Shown piece after piece: positions 43,191 to 50,556 of a stretch of DNA of 64,000 nucleotides; position 1 is the first letter of the stretch; each line of letters starts with the position of its first letter. This stretch comes from UMGS172 sp045648145 (GTDB taxonomy: Bacteria > Bacillota > Clostridia > Oscillospirales > Acutalibacteraceae), in NCBI GenBank assembly GCA_045648145.1, contig JAZRNK010000026.1, positions 1 through 64,000 of the forward strand, read 5' to 3'. The notes beneath the pieces were generated by a model that did not search any database, was not told where the DNA came from, and saw nothing but the letters and a program-made list of their open reading frames with translations. The translations under genes and the position numbers were made by a program.

Positions 43191-43798
43191 TGGTTACAGG
43201 TTATTTTGGTCTTCCCGGTAGTGGTAAGACTACTTTTTTAACTATGTTAGCTCAAAAAGAGTTAAAACTCATAGCAAAAGGGAAGAGCAAGTATAAATAC
43301 GTTTATACAAATTTTTATTGTCAAGGTTGTTATAAGTTTGAGTATGAAAATTTAGGTAGATTTTTATTTACTGATGCATTAATTTTGATTGACGAAATTA
43401 CTCTTGAGGCTGATTCGCGTGACTTTAAACAGTTTTCTCGTGAAAAGAAATATTTTTTCTTAATGCATAGGCATTATAATTGTGATATTATTTATTTTAG
43501 TCAACATTATGATAACGTTGATAAAAAGATACGTGATATTACTTATGATTTATTTTTTGTTCGTGCATGTAGGTTTCAATGGTTGCCATTTTCTACGGCT
43601 ACTCGTATATTCAGAACGTTGGATATATGTGAGCAGACACATGAAATAGTTAATGGTTATCGTTTTCCTAATATTTTTGATACTTTGTTTGGTAGCGTAA
43701 AGCAAATTTGTTTTAGACCACGTTGGTATAAATATTTTGATACTTATGAGGCTAATCGTAATTTATCGACGTTTTGTAATTTCTTATGGAATGAATAA
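43190..43798 (+). CDS. zot: Zot-family morphogenesis ATPase (pI-like)
   Basis: 202 residues. Walker A GLPGSGKTT (7-15), Walker B LILIDE (64-69), then the family stretch FSREKKYFFLMHRHYNCDI and SQHYDNVDKKIRD. This is the hallmark gene of inoviruses; its product uses ATP to extrude the ssDNA-coat filament through the membrane. Typical members are 350-450 residues with a membrane helix and a periplasmic part; this one has only the ATPase domain. Confidence 0.88.
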   Translation: MVTGYFGLPGSGKTTFLTMLAQKELKLIAKGKSKYKYVYTNFYCQGCYKFEYENLGRFLFTDALILIDEITLEADSRDFKQFSREKKYFFLMHRHYNCDIIYFSQHYDNVDKKIRDITYDLFFVRACRFQWLPFSTATRIFRTLDICEQTHEIVNGYRFPNIFDTLFGSVKQICFRPRWYKYFDTYEANRNLSTFCNFLWNE

Positions 43799-43831
43799 TT
43801 AAGGTATCCGAACTTAACTAACGTTTACCCA
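43797..43831 (+). repeat. 35-bp phage intergenic repeat, copy 2
   Basis: AATTAAGGTATCCGAACTTA at its start, CGTTTACCCA at its end; 31 of 35 positions equal those at 41901-41935. It lies in the short gap before the last phage gene. Confidence 0.75.
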
Positions 43832-43850
43832 TTAATTGAGGTGTTATACT

Positions 43851-44075
43851 ATGACAACTAAAGATAGAATTATTTTGTATGTTTACAACAAAACAAATAC
43901 TCTTGAAAAAGAAAAGGAAGAAATGCGTAATACTTTAAGGTATAAGCCTATCGATAGTCTTGATATGTATGAGATTATGAGGGAAGATATACGTTTGCAA
44001 TGTTGGAATGAATTTCTTGAAGAACTTGTTGCTTTAGTAGTACATTGTAAAAACGATAACAATTATACAAAATGA
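43851..44075 (+). CDS. Small phage protein of unknown function
   Basis: 74 residues from the ATG at 43851 (GAGGTG ribosome site). Charged and helical, with no membrane segment (LEKEKEEMRNTLRYK, YEIMREDIRLQCWNEFLEELVALV). The stop codon lies inside the right attachment repeat, so the gene ends exactly at the phage boundary. It may be a superinfection or regulatory protein; no family is recognised. Confidence 0.55.
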   Translation: MTTKDRIILYVYNKTNTLEKEKEEMRNTLRYKPIDSLDMYEIMREDIRLQCWNEFLEELVALVVHCKNDNNYTK

Positions 44076-44090
44076 ATATTTTGTATAATT
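44061..44090. repeat. Right attachment repeat inside a 30-bp dif-like palindrome
   Basis: AATTATACAAAAT-GAAT-ATTTTGTATAATT: perfect 13-bp arms. The first 18 bases equal attL. Under the model, the empty host site is this palindrome. It resembles recombination sites of single Xer recombinases (XerH/XerS type) in length and symmetry, but not the classical dif consensus. Alternatively it could act as a terminator, though there is no GC-rich stem. Confidence 0.65.
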
Positions 44091-44604
44091 TAGGGAGGGG
44101 CAAAAACCTAATGATTACGCTAACAAGCGATTTTTACCTAATATTAGCCATTTAACAATATGTATTTAACTTACTATTAATTGTCATCCATTATTTATAA
44201 ATACAGCTTAATTATCAACACATAATTTTGTAATTCAAATTTTTAAACATAAAATTTATAATAACTATCATTGTTTTTGTCTCCTTTATATTTTTATAAT
44301 GTTTTTTCGGTATTTAATTTGTTTTTCAAAAAATTTCATCTTACCAGTTTTTTTCAGTAATACCTTAGGTCATTTAAAAAATTTCTATTCGATAGGATTT
44401 TAGTCCGTAATTTGTATTTTACGAGAATTTATTGTATTAACAATAAATCACTTAATTTTTATACGTTTAGAAGCTTTATAGAATCATCAAAACAATATTA
44501 CCTATTTTATAATTTGTAATTGTTTTTTTAACCAATATATATTATAATAATTATACAAAATATTTGATTTTTGTTTGTGAAACTGTTTCACGGAGGTGCG
44601 TTTT
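44091..44604. other. Long AT-rich non-coding region upstream of the Xer gene
   Basis: No open frame with a ribosome site is seen over 500 bases. It contains a partial third copy of the attachment core, AATTATACAAAAT at 44549-44561. Runs of A/T without hairpins suggest a protected recombination or termination zone rather than decayed genes. Confidence 0.5.
44577..44591. promoter_or_regulatory. Palindrome just before the xer ribosome site
   Basis: GTGAAAC-T-GTTTCAC, perfect 7-bp arms, abutting GGAGG. Its position in the 5' leader suggests an operator or small RNA hairpin controlling recombinase synthesis. Confidence 0.4.
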
Positions 44605-45612
44605 ATGAAACGTGAAGTTTTATTATCAGTTTCTCCTGTATTGCGAGAGTTTTTAACTTATAGCGAAACCATTAAAGGAAAATCAGAAAAAACGGTTGAA
44701 CAATACTACTTGGATTTAACGCTATTCTTCAAATATTTAAAACTTGACAGAGGTTTGACTGACAGCTCTATCCCCTTTTCAGACATAAAAGTTGACGATG
44801 TAGGTGTTTCGCTTTTAGAAACGGTTACTATATCTGATTTATATTCCTTTTTAGTATACTGCAAAACCGAGCGTAACAACGGCGCTGCCGCCAGAGCGCG
44901 AAAGGTTTCGGCATTACGTGTGTTTTTTAAATACCTATGTAACACAACCCACGCCATAAAGGTTAATCCTGCATCTGAATTAGATGCACCAAAGCTAAAA
45001 AAGACGTTGCCAGTACACCTCAGTTTAGAGCAAAGTATTGATCTATTAAAATCTATCGACGGACCGCATAAGGAACGTGATTTTTGTATTATTACCTTAT
45101 TTTTAAATTGCGGTATGCGATTATCTGAACTTTGTTCCTTAAATTATACCGATATTAAATCTGACGGTTCGTTAAAAATAACCGGTAAAGGTAATAAAGA
45201 ACGTATCGTTTATCTAAATGACGCATGTATGTTGGCGGTTGAAAATTATATGAAGGTACGACCGACCGACGGTATTCCCGTAAAGGATAAAAATGCTTTA
45301 TTTATAAGCGCTCACCGTAAGCGTATCAGTAATAAAACCGTGCAGCACATTGTATATTCTATGCTTGATAAAGCAGGTCTTAGCGGCCAGGGCTTTTCGA
45401 CACATAAGTTAAGACACACAGCAGCCACATTAATGTATCAGCTTGGCGGTGTTGATATTCGAGTTTTAAAGGATATTTTGGGTCACGAAAACCTCGGCAC
45501 AACACAGATATATACCCACGTTGCAAATAAACAGATTGCCGATGCCTTTGACGCCAACCCACTTTCTCAATTCAAACAAAAACCTTCTAAAAATGAAGAT
45601 GACGAAAATTAA
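44605..45612 (+). CDS. xerC: Tyrosine recombinase XerC/XerD-like
   Basis: 335 residues from the ATG at 44605. N-terminal SAM-like core-binding domain (about 10-115), then the catalytic domain with the full set Arg172 (CGMRLSEL), Lys195 (GKGNKER), His267 and Arg270 (HKLRHTAAT), His294 (LGHENLGTT) and the nucleophile Tyr303 (QIYTHV). It resolves chromosome dimers at dif, and is the likely enzyme used by the integrase-free provirus 0.5 kb upstream. Host-like base composition and the neighbouring spore genes argue that it is chromosomal, not phage. Confidence 0.88.
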   Translation: MKREVLLSVSPVLREFLTYSETIKGKSEKTVEQYYLDLTLFFKYLKLDRGLTDSSIPFSDIKVDDVGVSLLETVTISDLYSFLVYCKTERNNGAAARARKVSALRVFFKYLCNTTHAIKVNPASELDAPKLKKTLPVHLSLEQSIDLLKSIDGPHKERDFCIITLFLNCGMRLSELCSLNYTDIKSDGSLKITGKGNKERIVYLNDACMLAVENYMKVRPTDGIPVKDKNALFISAHRKRISNKTVQHIVYSMLDKAGLSGQGFSTHKLRHTAATLMYQLGGVDIRVLKDILGHENLGTTQIYTHVANKQIADAFDANPLSQFKQKPSKNEDDEN

Positions 45613-45642
45613 CGGTAGGACATTTTGTCTTACCGTTTTTTT
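45611..45642 (+). terminator. Intrinsic terminator after xer
   Basis: AACGGTAGGAC-ATTTT-GTCTTACCGTT followed by TTTTT; stem of about 10 pairs with one G-T. Confidence 0.85.
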
Positions 45643-45710
45643 GTACAAACTATGTCAAATTTTAAATTAAATCATAGTATATAAAAGAAACAATGAACTG
45701 AGGAATAAAT

Positions 45711-46154
45711 ATGCCCTTTGATGCAAGAGAACTATTAGCAAGAATAATTCAATGTGAGGCCGGAGGCGAAGGAGAAATCGGTATGGCGGCGGTAGCTACC
45801 GTTGTTATGAACCGTGTTCACGTTGCCGGTGGCGAGTATTTAAGAACCGGTGGCGGTAACCTAAGAAACGTTATATTTCAAGAATACCAGTTTGACTGTG
45901 CAAGAACGCAAATTGGCGGTCAATACAACGCTCAAAACATATATAATATGTCACCCGAACCTATTAATTATCAAATAGCAGATTGGGCTTTAGGCGGTAA
46001 TGTATTAGGCGCTGTCGGTGACTGCTTATGGTATTATAATCCTTTTTCTCCAAACTGCGAATACTATTTCCCACGAAACGGCTCAGGAGTTTATCACACA
46101 AGAATTAATCAGCATTGCTTTTACAGACCTACATCTAAATACTGGGAAACCTAA
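45711..46154 (+). CDS. cwlJ: Spore cortex-lytic cell-wall hydrolase, SleB/CwlJ family
   Basis: 147 residues. DARELLARIIQCEAGGEGEIGMAAVATVVMNRV near the N-terminus contains the catalytic Glu of the SleB fold, and PNCEYYFPRNGSG and HCFYRPTSKYW close the domain. It has no signal peptide and no peptidoglycan-binding domain, which is the CwlJ rather than SleB form. CwlJ is placed in the spore coat during sporulation and degrades cortex at germination. The downstream gerQ-like gene supports this. Confidence 0.85.
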   Translation: MPFDARELLARIIQCEAGGEGEIGMAAVATVVMNRVHVAGGEYLRTGGGNLRNVIFQEYQFDCARTQIGGQYNAQNIYNMSPEPINYQIADWALGGNVLGAVGDCLWYYNPFSPNCEYYFPRNGSGVYHTRINQHCFYRPTSKYWET

Positions 46155-46181
46155 ACTCAAATTATGAAAGGTTAGATTTTT

Positions 46182-46724
46182 ATGAATAACATGTGCGGAC
46201 GAAACAATATGAACGGTAATATGTACAACGCACAAAATTATGCGTATCAGCCTGCAGGAAACGCTTCACTCACACCACAAAACACTACTACAAACACTTC
46301 CGGAATGACCGGAAGTATGATGAATAACTGGTCAGATACAGACTCAGGTTATGTAACACAACCTAATATGCCATCACAATGGCATGACGGCCCAACAACA
46401 CAGCGAATAAATCAAATACGAAATATGCCAATGAACGATATGAGTATCGGTAGCAACCAAACAATAAGCTTAACACCCGAAACTTTAACAAATACCGACT
46501 TTTTACCCGCATACCTAAGCAAACACGTCGGAAAATGGATCAGAGCAGAGTTTTTAATTGGCGGTTTTCTTGAGCAACGTGTCGGCGTATTATTTGAAGT
46601 GGGCGCAAGCTATATTATTATTAAATCAATAGAACCCGAAACCTTGGTAGTTTGCGATCTGTTTTCTATCAGATTCGTAACGGTTGTATTAGATAACGAC
46701 TTTCCTAAATTGATGTCATTTTAA
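46182..46724 (+). CDS. gerQ: Spore coat protein GerQ-like
   Basis: 180 residues. The N-terminal 100 residues are Asn/Met/Gln/Thr-rich and unordered, as in coat proteins. The C-terminal domain ISLTPETLTNTDFLPAYLSKHVGKWIRAEFLIGG...GVLFEVGASYIIIKSIEPETLVVCDLFSIRFVTV has the pattern of GerQ, which anchors CwlJ in the coat. The 28-base spacing after the hydrolase gives the cwlJ-gerQ operon known from Bacillus. Similarity is moderate, so this rests partly on context. Confidence 0.75.
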   Translation: MNNMCGRNNMNGNMYNAQNYAYQPAGNASLTPQNTTTNTSGMTGSMMNNWSDTDSGYVTQPNMPSQWHDGPTTQRINQIRNMPMNDMSIGSNQTISLTPETLTNTDFLPAYLSKHVGKWIRAEFLIGGFLEQRVGVLFEVGASYIIIKSIEPETLVVCDLFSIRFVTVVLDNDFPKLMSF

Positions 46725-46729
46725 AGAGA

Positions 46730-46765
46730 AAACCCGTAAGAAACATCTTACGGGTTTAATTATTT
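46730..46765. terminator. Bidirectional terminator between gerQ and recN
   Basis: AAACCCGTAAG-AAACAT-CTTACGGGTTT, an 11-bp perfect stem with T/A-rich tails on both sides, serving the convergent gerQ-like and recN genes. Confidence 0.85.
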
Positions 46766-48424
46766 ATGACTATCTATCATTTCCTTAGCAGAAACAAACA
46801 GATTATCGGTAATATCTGTACCTGACATAATACGGGCAATTTCGTTAACACGCTCATCACCGACAACATTTACTACATCAGTAAATGTATTACCGTTTGA
46901 AACAGACTTGCTGATAAGTAAATGACTGTCTGCCGCACTCGCTATCTGTGCAAGATGCGTTACGCAAATTACTTGATATGTTTCAGATAAGCTTTTCATT
47001 TGCCTTCCGACTTTATCAGCCGCCTTACCGCTTATACCAGTATCAATTTCGTCAAAAATCAGCGTTTTTGCGTCGTTTATATTCGACATAACACTCTTAA
47101 TTGCCAACATTATTCGTGAAAGTTCGCCGCCCGACGCAATTTTAGACAAAGGTTTTGACTCTTGGCCAATATTAGCTGAAATTAAAAATTCAACATTATC
47201 GCAACCGTTCAAGGTATAAATACCTTCTTGAAAATCTGCCATAAAGGTAACCTTGGGCATTTCCAAATACTTTAAAACATCACAAATTTTTTCGGAAAAT
47301 TGTTTAGCAGTTTGTTTTCTACATTCGGTTAAAACTGCTGCTTTTTCGATAAGTTCATCCTCTAAAGCATCTGATTTTTCCTCAAGCTCTAAAACAAGAG
47401 TATCACAGTTGATTATATTTTCAATTTCCGTCTTGGCTGATTGTAGATATTCAAGTATTTTCTCTTCACTTCCGCCGTATTTACGCACAAGAGAATTTAA
47501 CACATCAATCCTCTGTTCGCACTTGTCTAACTCTCCAACGTCAAATGAAACACTATCACAATATTCTCTTATCTGCATGGCAATATCATCAAGCTCTGAT
47601 GACAGCTCAGTCATTTTTTCAGAAACCTTTGTACCGTTGGGTAAAACGCTTGATATAGGCCCGAACAAATTAAAAGCTTGAGCCGCAAGTGTTATTGAAC
47701 CTGAATTTTCATCATCACCTGCAAGTAAATCATAACAGCCTTGCAAAGCAACCTTTAGTTTTTCTGAATTTTTGATAATTTCTCTGCGTTTAATAAGCTC
47801 ATCAAGTTCACCAACAGTAACATTCGCTGCTTCAATTTCATTAATTTGAAACTTTAAAAGCTCAGTTCTTCTTTGCTTTTCGTTTTCGTCGGTTTTTAAA
47901 GATTTCAACTTCTTTTTTACATCTTTTAATCTACTGTAGCAATCCTTATATACGGAAATTTTATCGTTATAATTTCCGAAGCTATCAATAAAACCGCAAT
48001 GATTTTCAGGATTAAGCAAGGCCTGATTATCGTGTTGACCGTGGATGTTTACAAGCTTAAAACCGATTTCCTTCAAAACCGAAACGTTAACACTCACACC
48101 ATTGATTTTACATACATTTTTACCGTCAGCATTAATAACACGTGTGATAATGAGTGTATCATCATCAAAAGAAACACCATACTCTGACAACAATTCTTTA
48201 ACACTAATATCAACATCGTCAAACAAAGCGGTAACAGTAGCTTTTGAGCAACCCGACCTAATGAGCTCTTTTGAGGTTCTTTGGCCTGTTACGGCATTTA
48301 TTGCATCAATTATAATTGACTTACCGGCTCCTGTTTCACCGGTCAAAACATTAAAGCCGCTGTCAAATTCAATATTACATTTTTCAATTATTGCTATATT
48401 TTCAATGTTCAGTGACTTTAGCAT
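46760..48424 (-). CDS. recN: DNA repair protein RecN
   Basis: 554 residues. SMC-like ATPase: N-terminal LNIENIAIIEKCNIEF and Walker A TGETGAGKSI, a long coiled coil, then SGGELSRIMLAIK signature, Walker B LIFDEIDTGISG and the terminal VTHLAQIA. It acts at double-strand breaks. It ends the nusB-to-recN cluster, as usual in Firmicutes. Confidence 0.95.
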   Translation of the reverse strand: MLKSLNIENIAIIEKCNIEFDSGFNVLTGETGAGKSIIIDAINAVTGQRTSKELIRSGCSKATVTALFDDVDISVKELLSEYGVSFDDDTLIITRVINADGKNVCKINGVSVNVSVLKEIGFKLVNIHGQHDNQALLNPENHCGFIDSFGNYNDKISVYKDCYSRLKDVKKKLKSLKTDENEKQRRTELLKFQINEIEAANVTVGELDELIKRREIIKNSEKLKVALQGCYDLLAGDDENSGSITLAAQAFNLFGPISSVLPNGTKVSEKMTELSSELDDIAMQIREYCDSVSFDVGELDKCEQRIDVLNSLVRKYGGSEEKILEYLQSAKTEIENIINCDTLVLELEEKSDALEDELIEKAAVLTECRKQTAKQFSEKICDVLKYLEMPKVTFMADFQEGIYTLNGCDNVEFLISANIGQESKPLSKIASGGELSRIMLAIKSVMSNINDAKTLIFDEIDTGISGKAADKVGRQMKSLSETYQVICVTHLAQIASAADSHLLISKSVSNGNTFTDVVNVVGDERVNEIARIMSGTDITDNLFVSAKEMIDSHK

Positions 48425-48433
48425 AATTTACCT

Positions 48434-48886
48434 CTATTTGATTAATTCTTTAATCATTTTAGTAAGCTCGGCGGCATCACCCTCGGAACGTACTATCACT
48501 AATATGGTATCGTCACCGGCTAAGGTTCCCAACACATTAGAACATTCCATCATATCAAGCGATGCACAAGCACCCTGTGCCATACCGGAATGACACTTTA
48601 TGACAACATTATTAATAGCAAAATCAACCGAAATAACCGAATGTGCAAAAATATCACGATATTGAAAATTTCTACCAGAAGAAGTGTTTTTGTTACTTGC
48701 GGCGTAACGGTAAATACCGTTTGCATCTAAGACCTTAACAATTCTTAATTCCTTAATATCACGCGAAACAGTTGCCTGTGTGACATCAAAGCCTGATGAA
48801 ACTAATGCCTTCTGCAGCTCATCCTGCGTTTCTATAGCGTTCTTTTCAATAAGCTCTAAAAGTTTGTTTTGGCGTTCTTTTTTCAT
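48434..48886 (-). CDS. argR: Arginine repressor ArgR
   Basis: 150 residues. The winged helix has TQDELQKALVSSGFDVTQATVSRDIKELRIVKV (about 16-50), and the C-terminal hexamerisation/arginine domain has VLGTLAGDDTILVIVRSE. With arginine it represses argGH (present at 26.6 kb) and other arginine genes. It sits between nadK and recN, the standard order ahrC-recN. Confidence 0.95.
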   Translation of the reverse strand: MKKERQNKLLELIEKNAIETQDELQKALVSSGFDVTQATVSRDIKELRIVKVLDANGIYRYAASNKNTSSGRNFQYRDIFAHSVISVDFAINNVVIKCHSGMAQGACASLDMMECSNVLGTLAGDDTILVIVRSEGDAAELTKMIKELIK

Positions 48887-48898
48887 ATTTTCAACCCC

Positions 48899-49729
48899 TT
48901 ATTCGTTGCACATTTTCTTTGAAAAAACTTTATATACAGACATTTTATTTAACTTAATAAACTTTGCCTTAACATTAGCTATACTTAATTTTACAACACA
49001 ATTATTGTCAAAAGTAAAACCGTTTCTACCATCTGCCGAAAGATTAACACTGTCATTTTTATCGTTAAAAAGCGTAATGGTTACGGATGTGCCATCATTG
49101 ATTACCATAGACCTGTTAAGCAAAGTATGTGGACAAACGGGTGTCAAAATCATACAGTTTAATGAAGGGTCGATTATCGGCCCGCCTGCAGACATTGAAT
49201 ATGCAGTAGAACCCGTCGGCGTTGCCGCAATCAAACCGTCAGCTTTATAAGAAATAACATCATTATCAATAGAAAGCTTAAAGTTAATCATATTAATATG
49301 CATTGATTTTGCTAAAACAAAATCATTTAAGCACAAAACCGAGTCACACAAGCTGCCGTCAACAAACTTTTCAGCTTTTAGCATTATGCGGTTTTCAACA
49401 ATATAATCACCTGAAAATAATTTATATAAATCATCTAAATTTCCAGCATCAATACTTGTCAAATATCCAAGCTTACCTGCATTAATACCAAGTACAGGTA
49501 GATTAAACATAGCCGCAATTTTTGCGACCTTTATCATAGTACCGTCGCCACCAACCGAAATAACTACATCAACATTCTTAAAATACTCATCAAGATTATC
49601 ATTATTTAGGATAAATTCAAAATCAAGTTGTGTTACTGCAGCAGACTTTTTTTCTAAAATCTTAACAGCACGGTCGACAGTATTTTTACCGGTTAAATTT
49701 TCAGAGTTATAAACAATTAAAATGTTCAT
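48899..49729 (-). CDS. nadK: NAD kinase
   Basis: 276 residues. VVISVGGDGTMIKVAK is the GGDG catalytic motif, then LGINAGKLGYLTS and the ATPTGSTAYSMSAGGPIIDP region. It phosphorylates NAD to NADP using ATP. With the plus-strand nadE gene, NAD and NADP synthesis are both represented. Slightly overlapping operon of tlyA-nadK-argR-recN order. Confidence 0.93.
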   Translation of the reverse strand: MNILIVYNSENLTGKNTVDRAVKILEKKSAAVTQLDFEFILNNDNLDEYFKNVDVVISVGGDGTMIKVAKIAAMFNLPVLGINAGKLGYLTSIDAGNLDDLYKLFSGDYIVENRIMLKAEKFVDGSLCDSVLCLNDFVLAKSMHINMINFKLSIDNDVISYKADGLIAATPTGSTAYSMSAGGPIIDPSLNCMILTPVCPHTLLNRSMVINDGTSVTITLFNDKNDSVNLSADGRNGFTFDNNCVVKLSIANVKAKFIKLNKMSVYKVFSKKMCNE

Positions 49730-49746
49730 AAATTCACCTCCGATAA

Positions 49747-50556
49747 TTATTTATCAAGCTCCAAATGTGATTTATTAACTATATTTTCAGCCGTTTCGCC
49801 CGATAAATTTTCTGAAATTTCACTTTTTTGTATGTAAATCAAATATTCAATATTACCCTCAGGACCTTTAATGGGTGAAAAGTCAAGACCTAATACAGAA
49901 AAACCGTTAAATAAAACCATATCTATAATTTTTTGAACGGTTTCGATATGGATTTTTTTATCTCGTACAACGCCTTTTTTACCAACGTTTTCTTTACCTG
50001 CTTCGAACTGTGGTTTTATTAAGCAAACCGCTCTTCCCTCTTCTGACAACAAAGTTTTCATAACAGGAACTATTAACGATAAAGAGATAAAAGAAACATC
50101 CACCGAAGCAAAATCTAATTCATCAGGAACTTGTTCTTTGGTAACGTATCTGAAATTTGTCCTTTCAAGATTTACAACTCTTTCATCAGTACGCAGCTTC
50201 CAAGCAAGTTGACCGTAACCGACGTCAATAGCATAAACCTTTTTAGCTCCATTTTGAAGCATACAGTCAGAAAAACCGCCGGTTGAGGCACCAATATCGG
50301 CGCAAATATAACCGTCAAGCTTTAAATCAAAGGAACTTATAGCTTTTTCAAGCTTTAAGCCTCCCCTGCTGACATATTTTAACGGATTACTCCTAACCTC
50401 AATAACGTCGTCGGCTTTAACCGTCATACCGGCCTTATCAGCCTTCTGATTATTAACATAAACAACGCCTGCCATTATTAAGGTTTTGGCTTTTTCCCTG
50501 CTTTCGCAAAAACCTTGTTCAAAAACGGCACTATCTAACCTTTTTTTATCTGTCAA
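49747..50556 (-). CDS. tlyA: TlyA-family rRNA methyltransferase/haemolysin
   Basis: 269 residues. An N-terminal S4 RNA-binding domain (KKRLDSAVFEQGFCESREKAK, GVVYVNNQKADKAG) precedes an FtsJ-type methyltransferase (ADIGASTGGFSDCMLQNGA is the SAM loop). TlyA makes 2'-O-methylcytidine in 16S and 23S rRNA; the haemolysin label is historical. It follows dxs with no gap. Confidence 0.93.
   Translation of the reverse strand: MTDKKRLDSAVFEQGFCESREKAKTLIMAGVVYVNNQKADKAGMTVKADDVIEVRSNPLKYVSRGGLKLEKAISSFDLKLDGYICADIGASTGGFSDCMLQNGAKKVYAIDVGYGQLAWKLRTDERVVNLERTNFRYVTKEQVPDELDFASVDVSFISLSLIVPVMKTLLSEEGRAVCLIKPQFEAGKENVGKKGVVRDKKIHIETVQKIIDMVLFNGFSVLGLDFSPIKGPEGNIEYLIYIQKSEISENLSGETAENIVNKSHLELDK

Larger units (their letters stand above)
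37748..44078 (+). mobile_element. Inovirus-like (filamentous phage) provirus, about 6.3 kb
   Basis: Flanked by an exact 18-bp direct repeat. Content and order fit a filamentous phage: divergent XRE repressor, two small early genes, HUH replication initiator, a putative ssDNA-binding protein, a long secreted and C-terminally anchored protein, several small membrane proteins, a 56-residue coat candidate, a terminator, and a Zot-family ATPase. There is no tail, portal, terminase, lysis or integrase gene. The genes are visibly more A/T- and T-rich than the neighbours. No secretin gene is seen, as expected for a host without an outer membrane. It appears intact. Confidence 0.88.

Noticed and set aside
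37748..44078. Rolling-circle plasmid or integrative plasmid rather than a phage
   Set aside because: A plain RCR plasmid would explain Rep, repressor and iterons but not the Zot ATPase, signal-peptide plus C-anchor proteins, string of tiny membrane proteins and coat-terminator layout.
44605..45612. Xer-like recombinase as the integrase of the provirus
   Set aside because: It lies outside the 18-bp repeats, has host-like base composition and all features of chromosomal XerC/D. A phage integrase would be inside the repeats. It is more likely the host enzyme the phage borrows.
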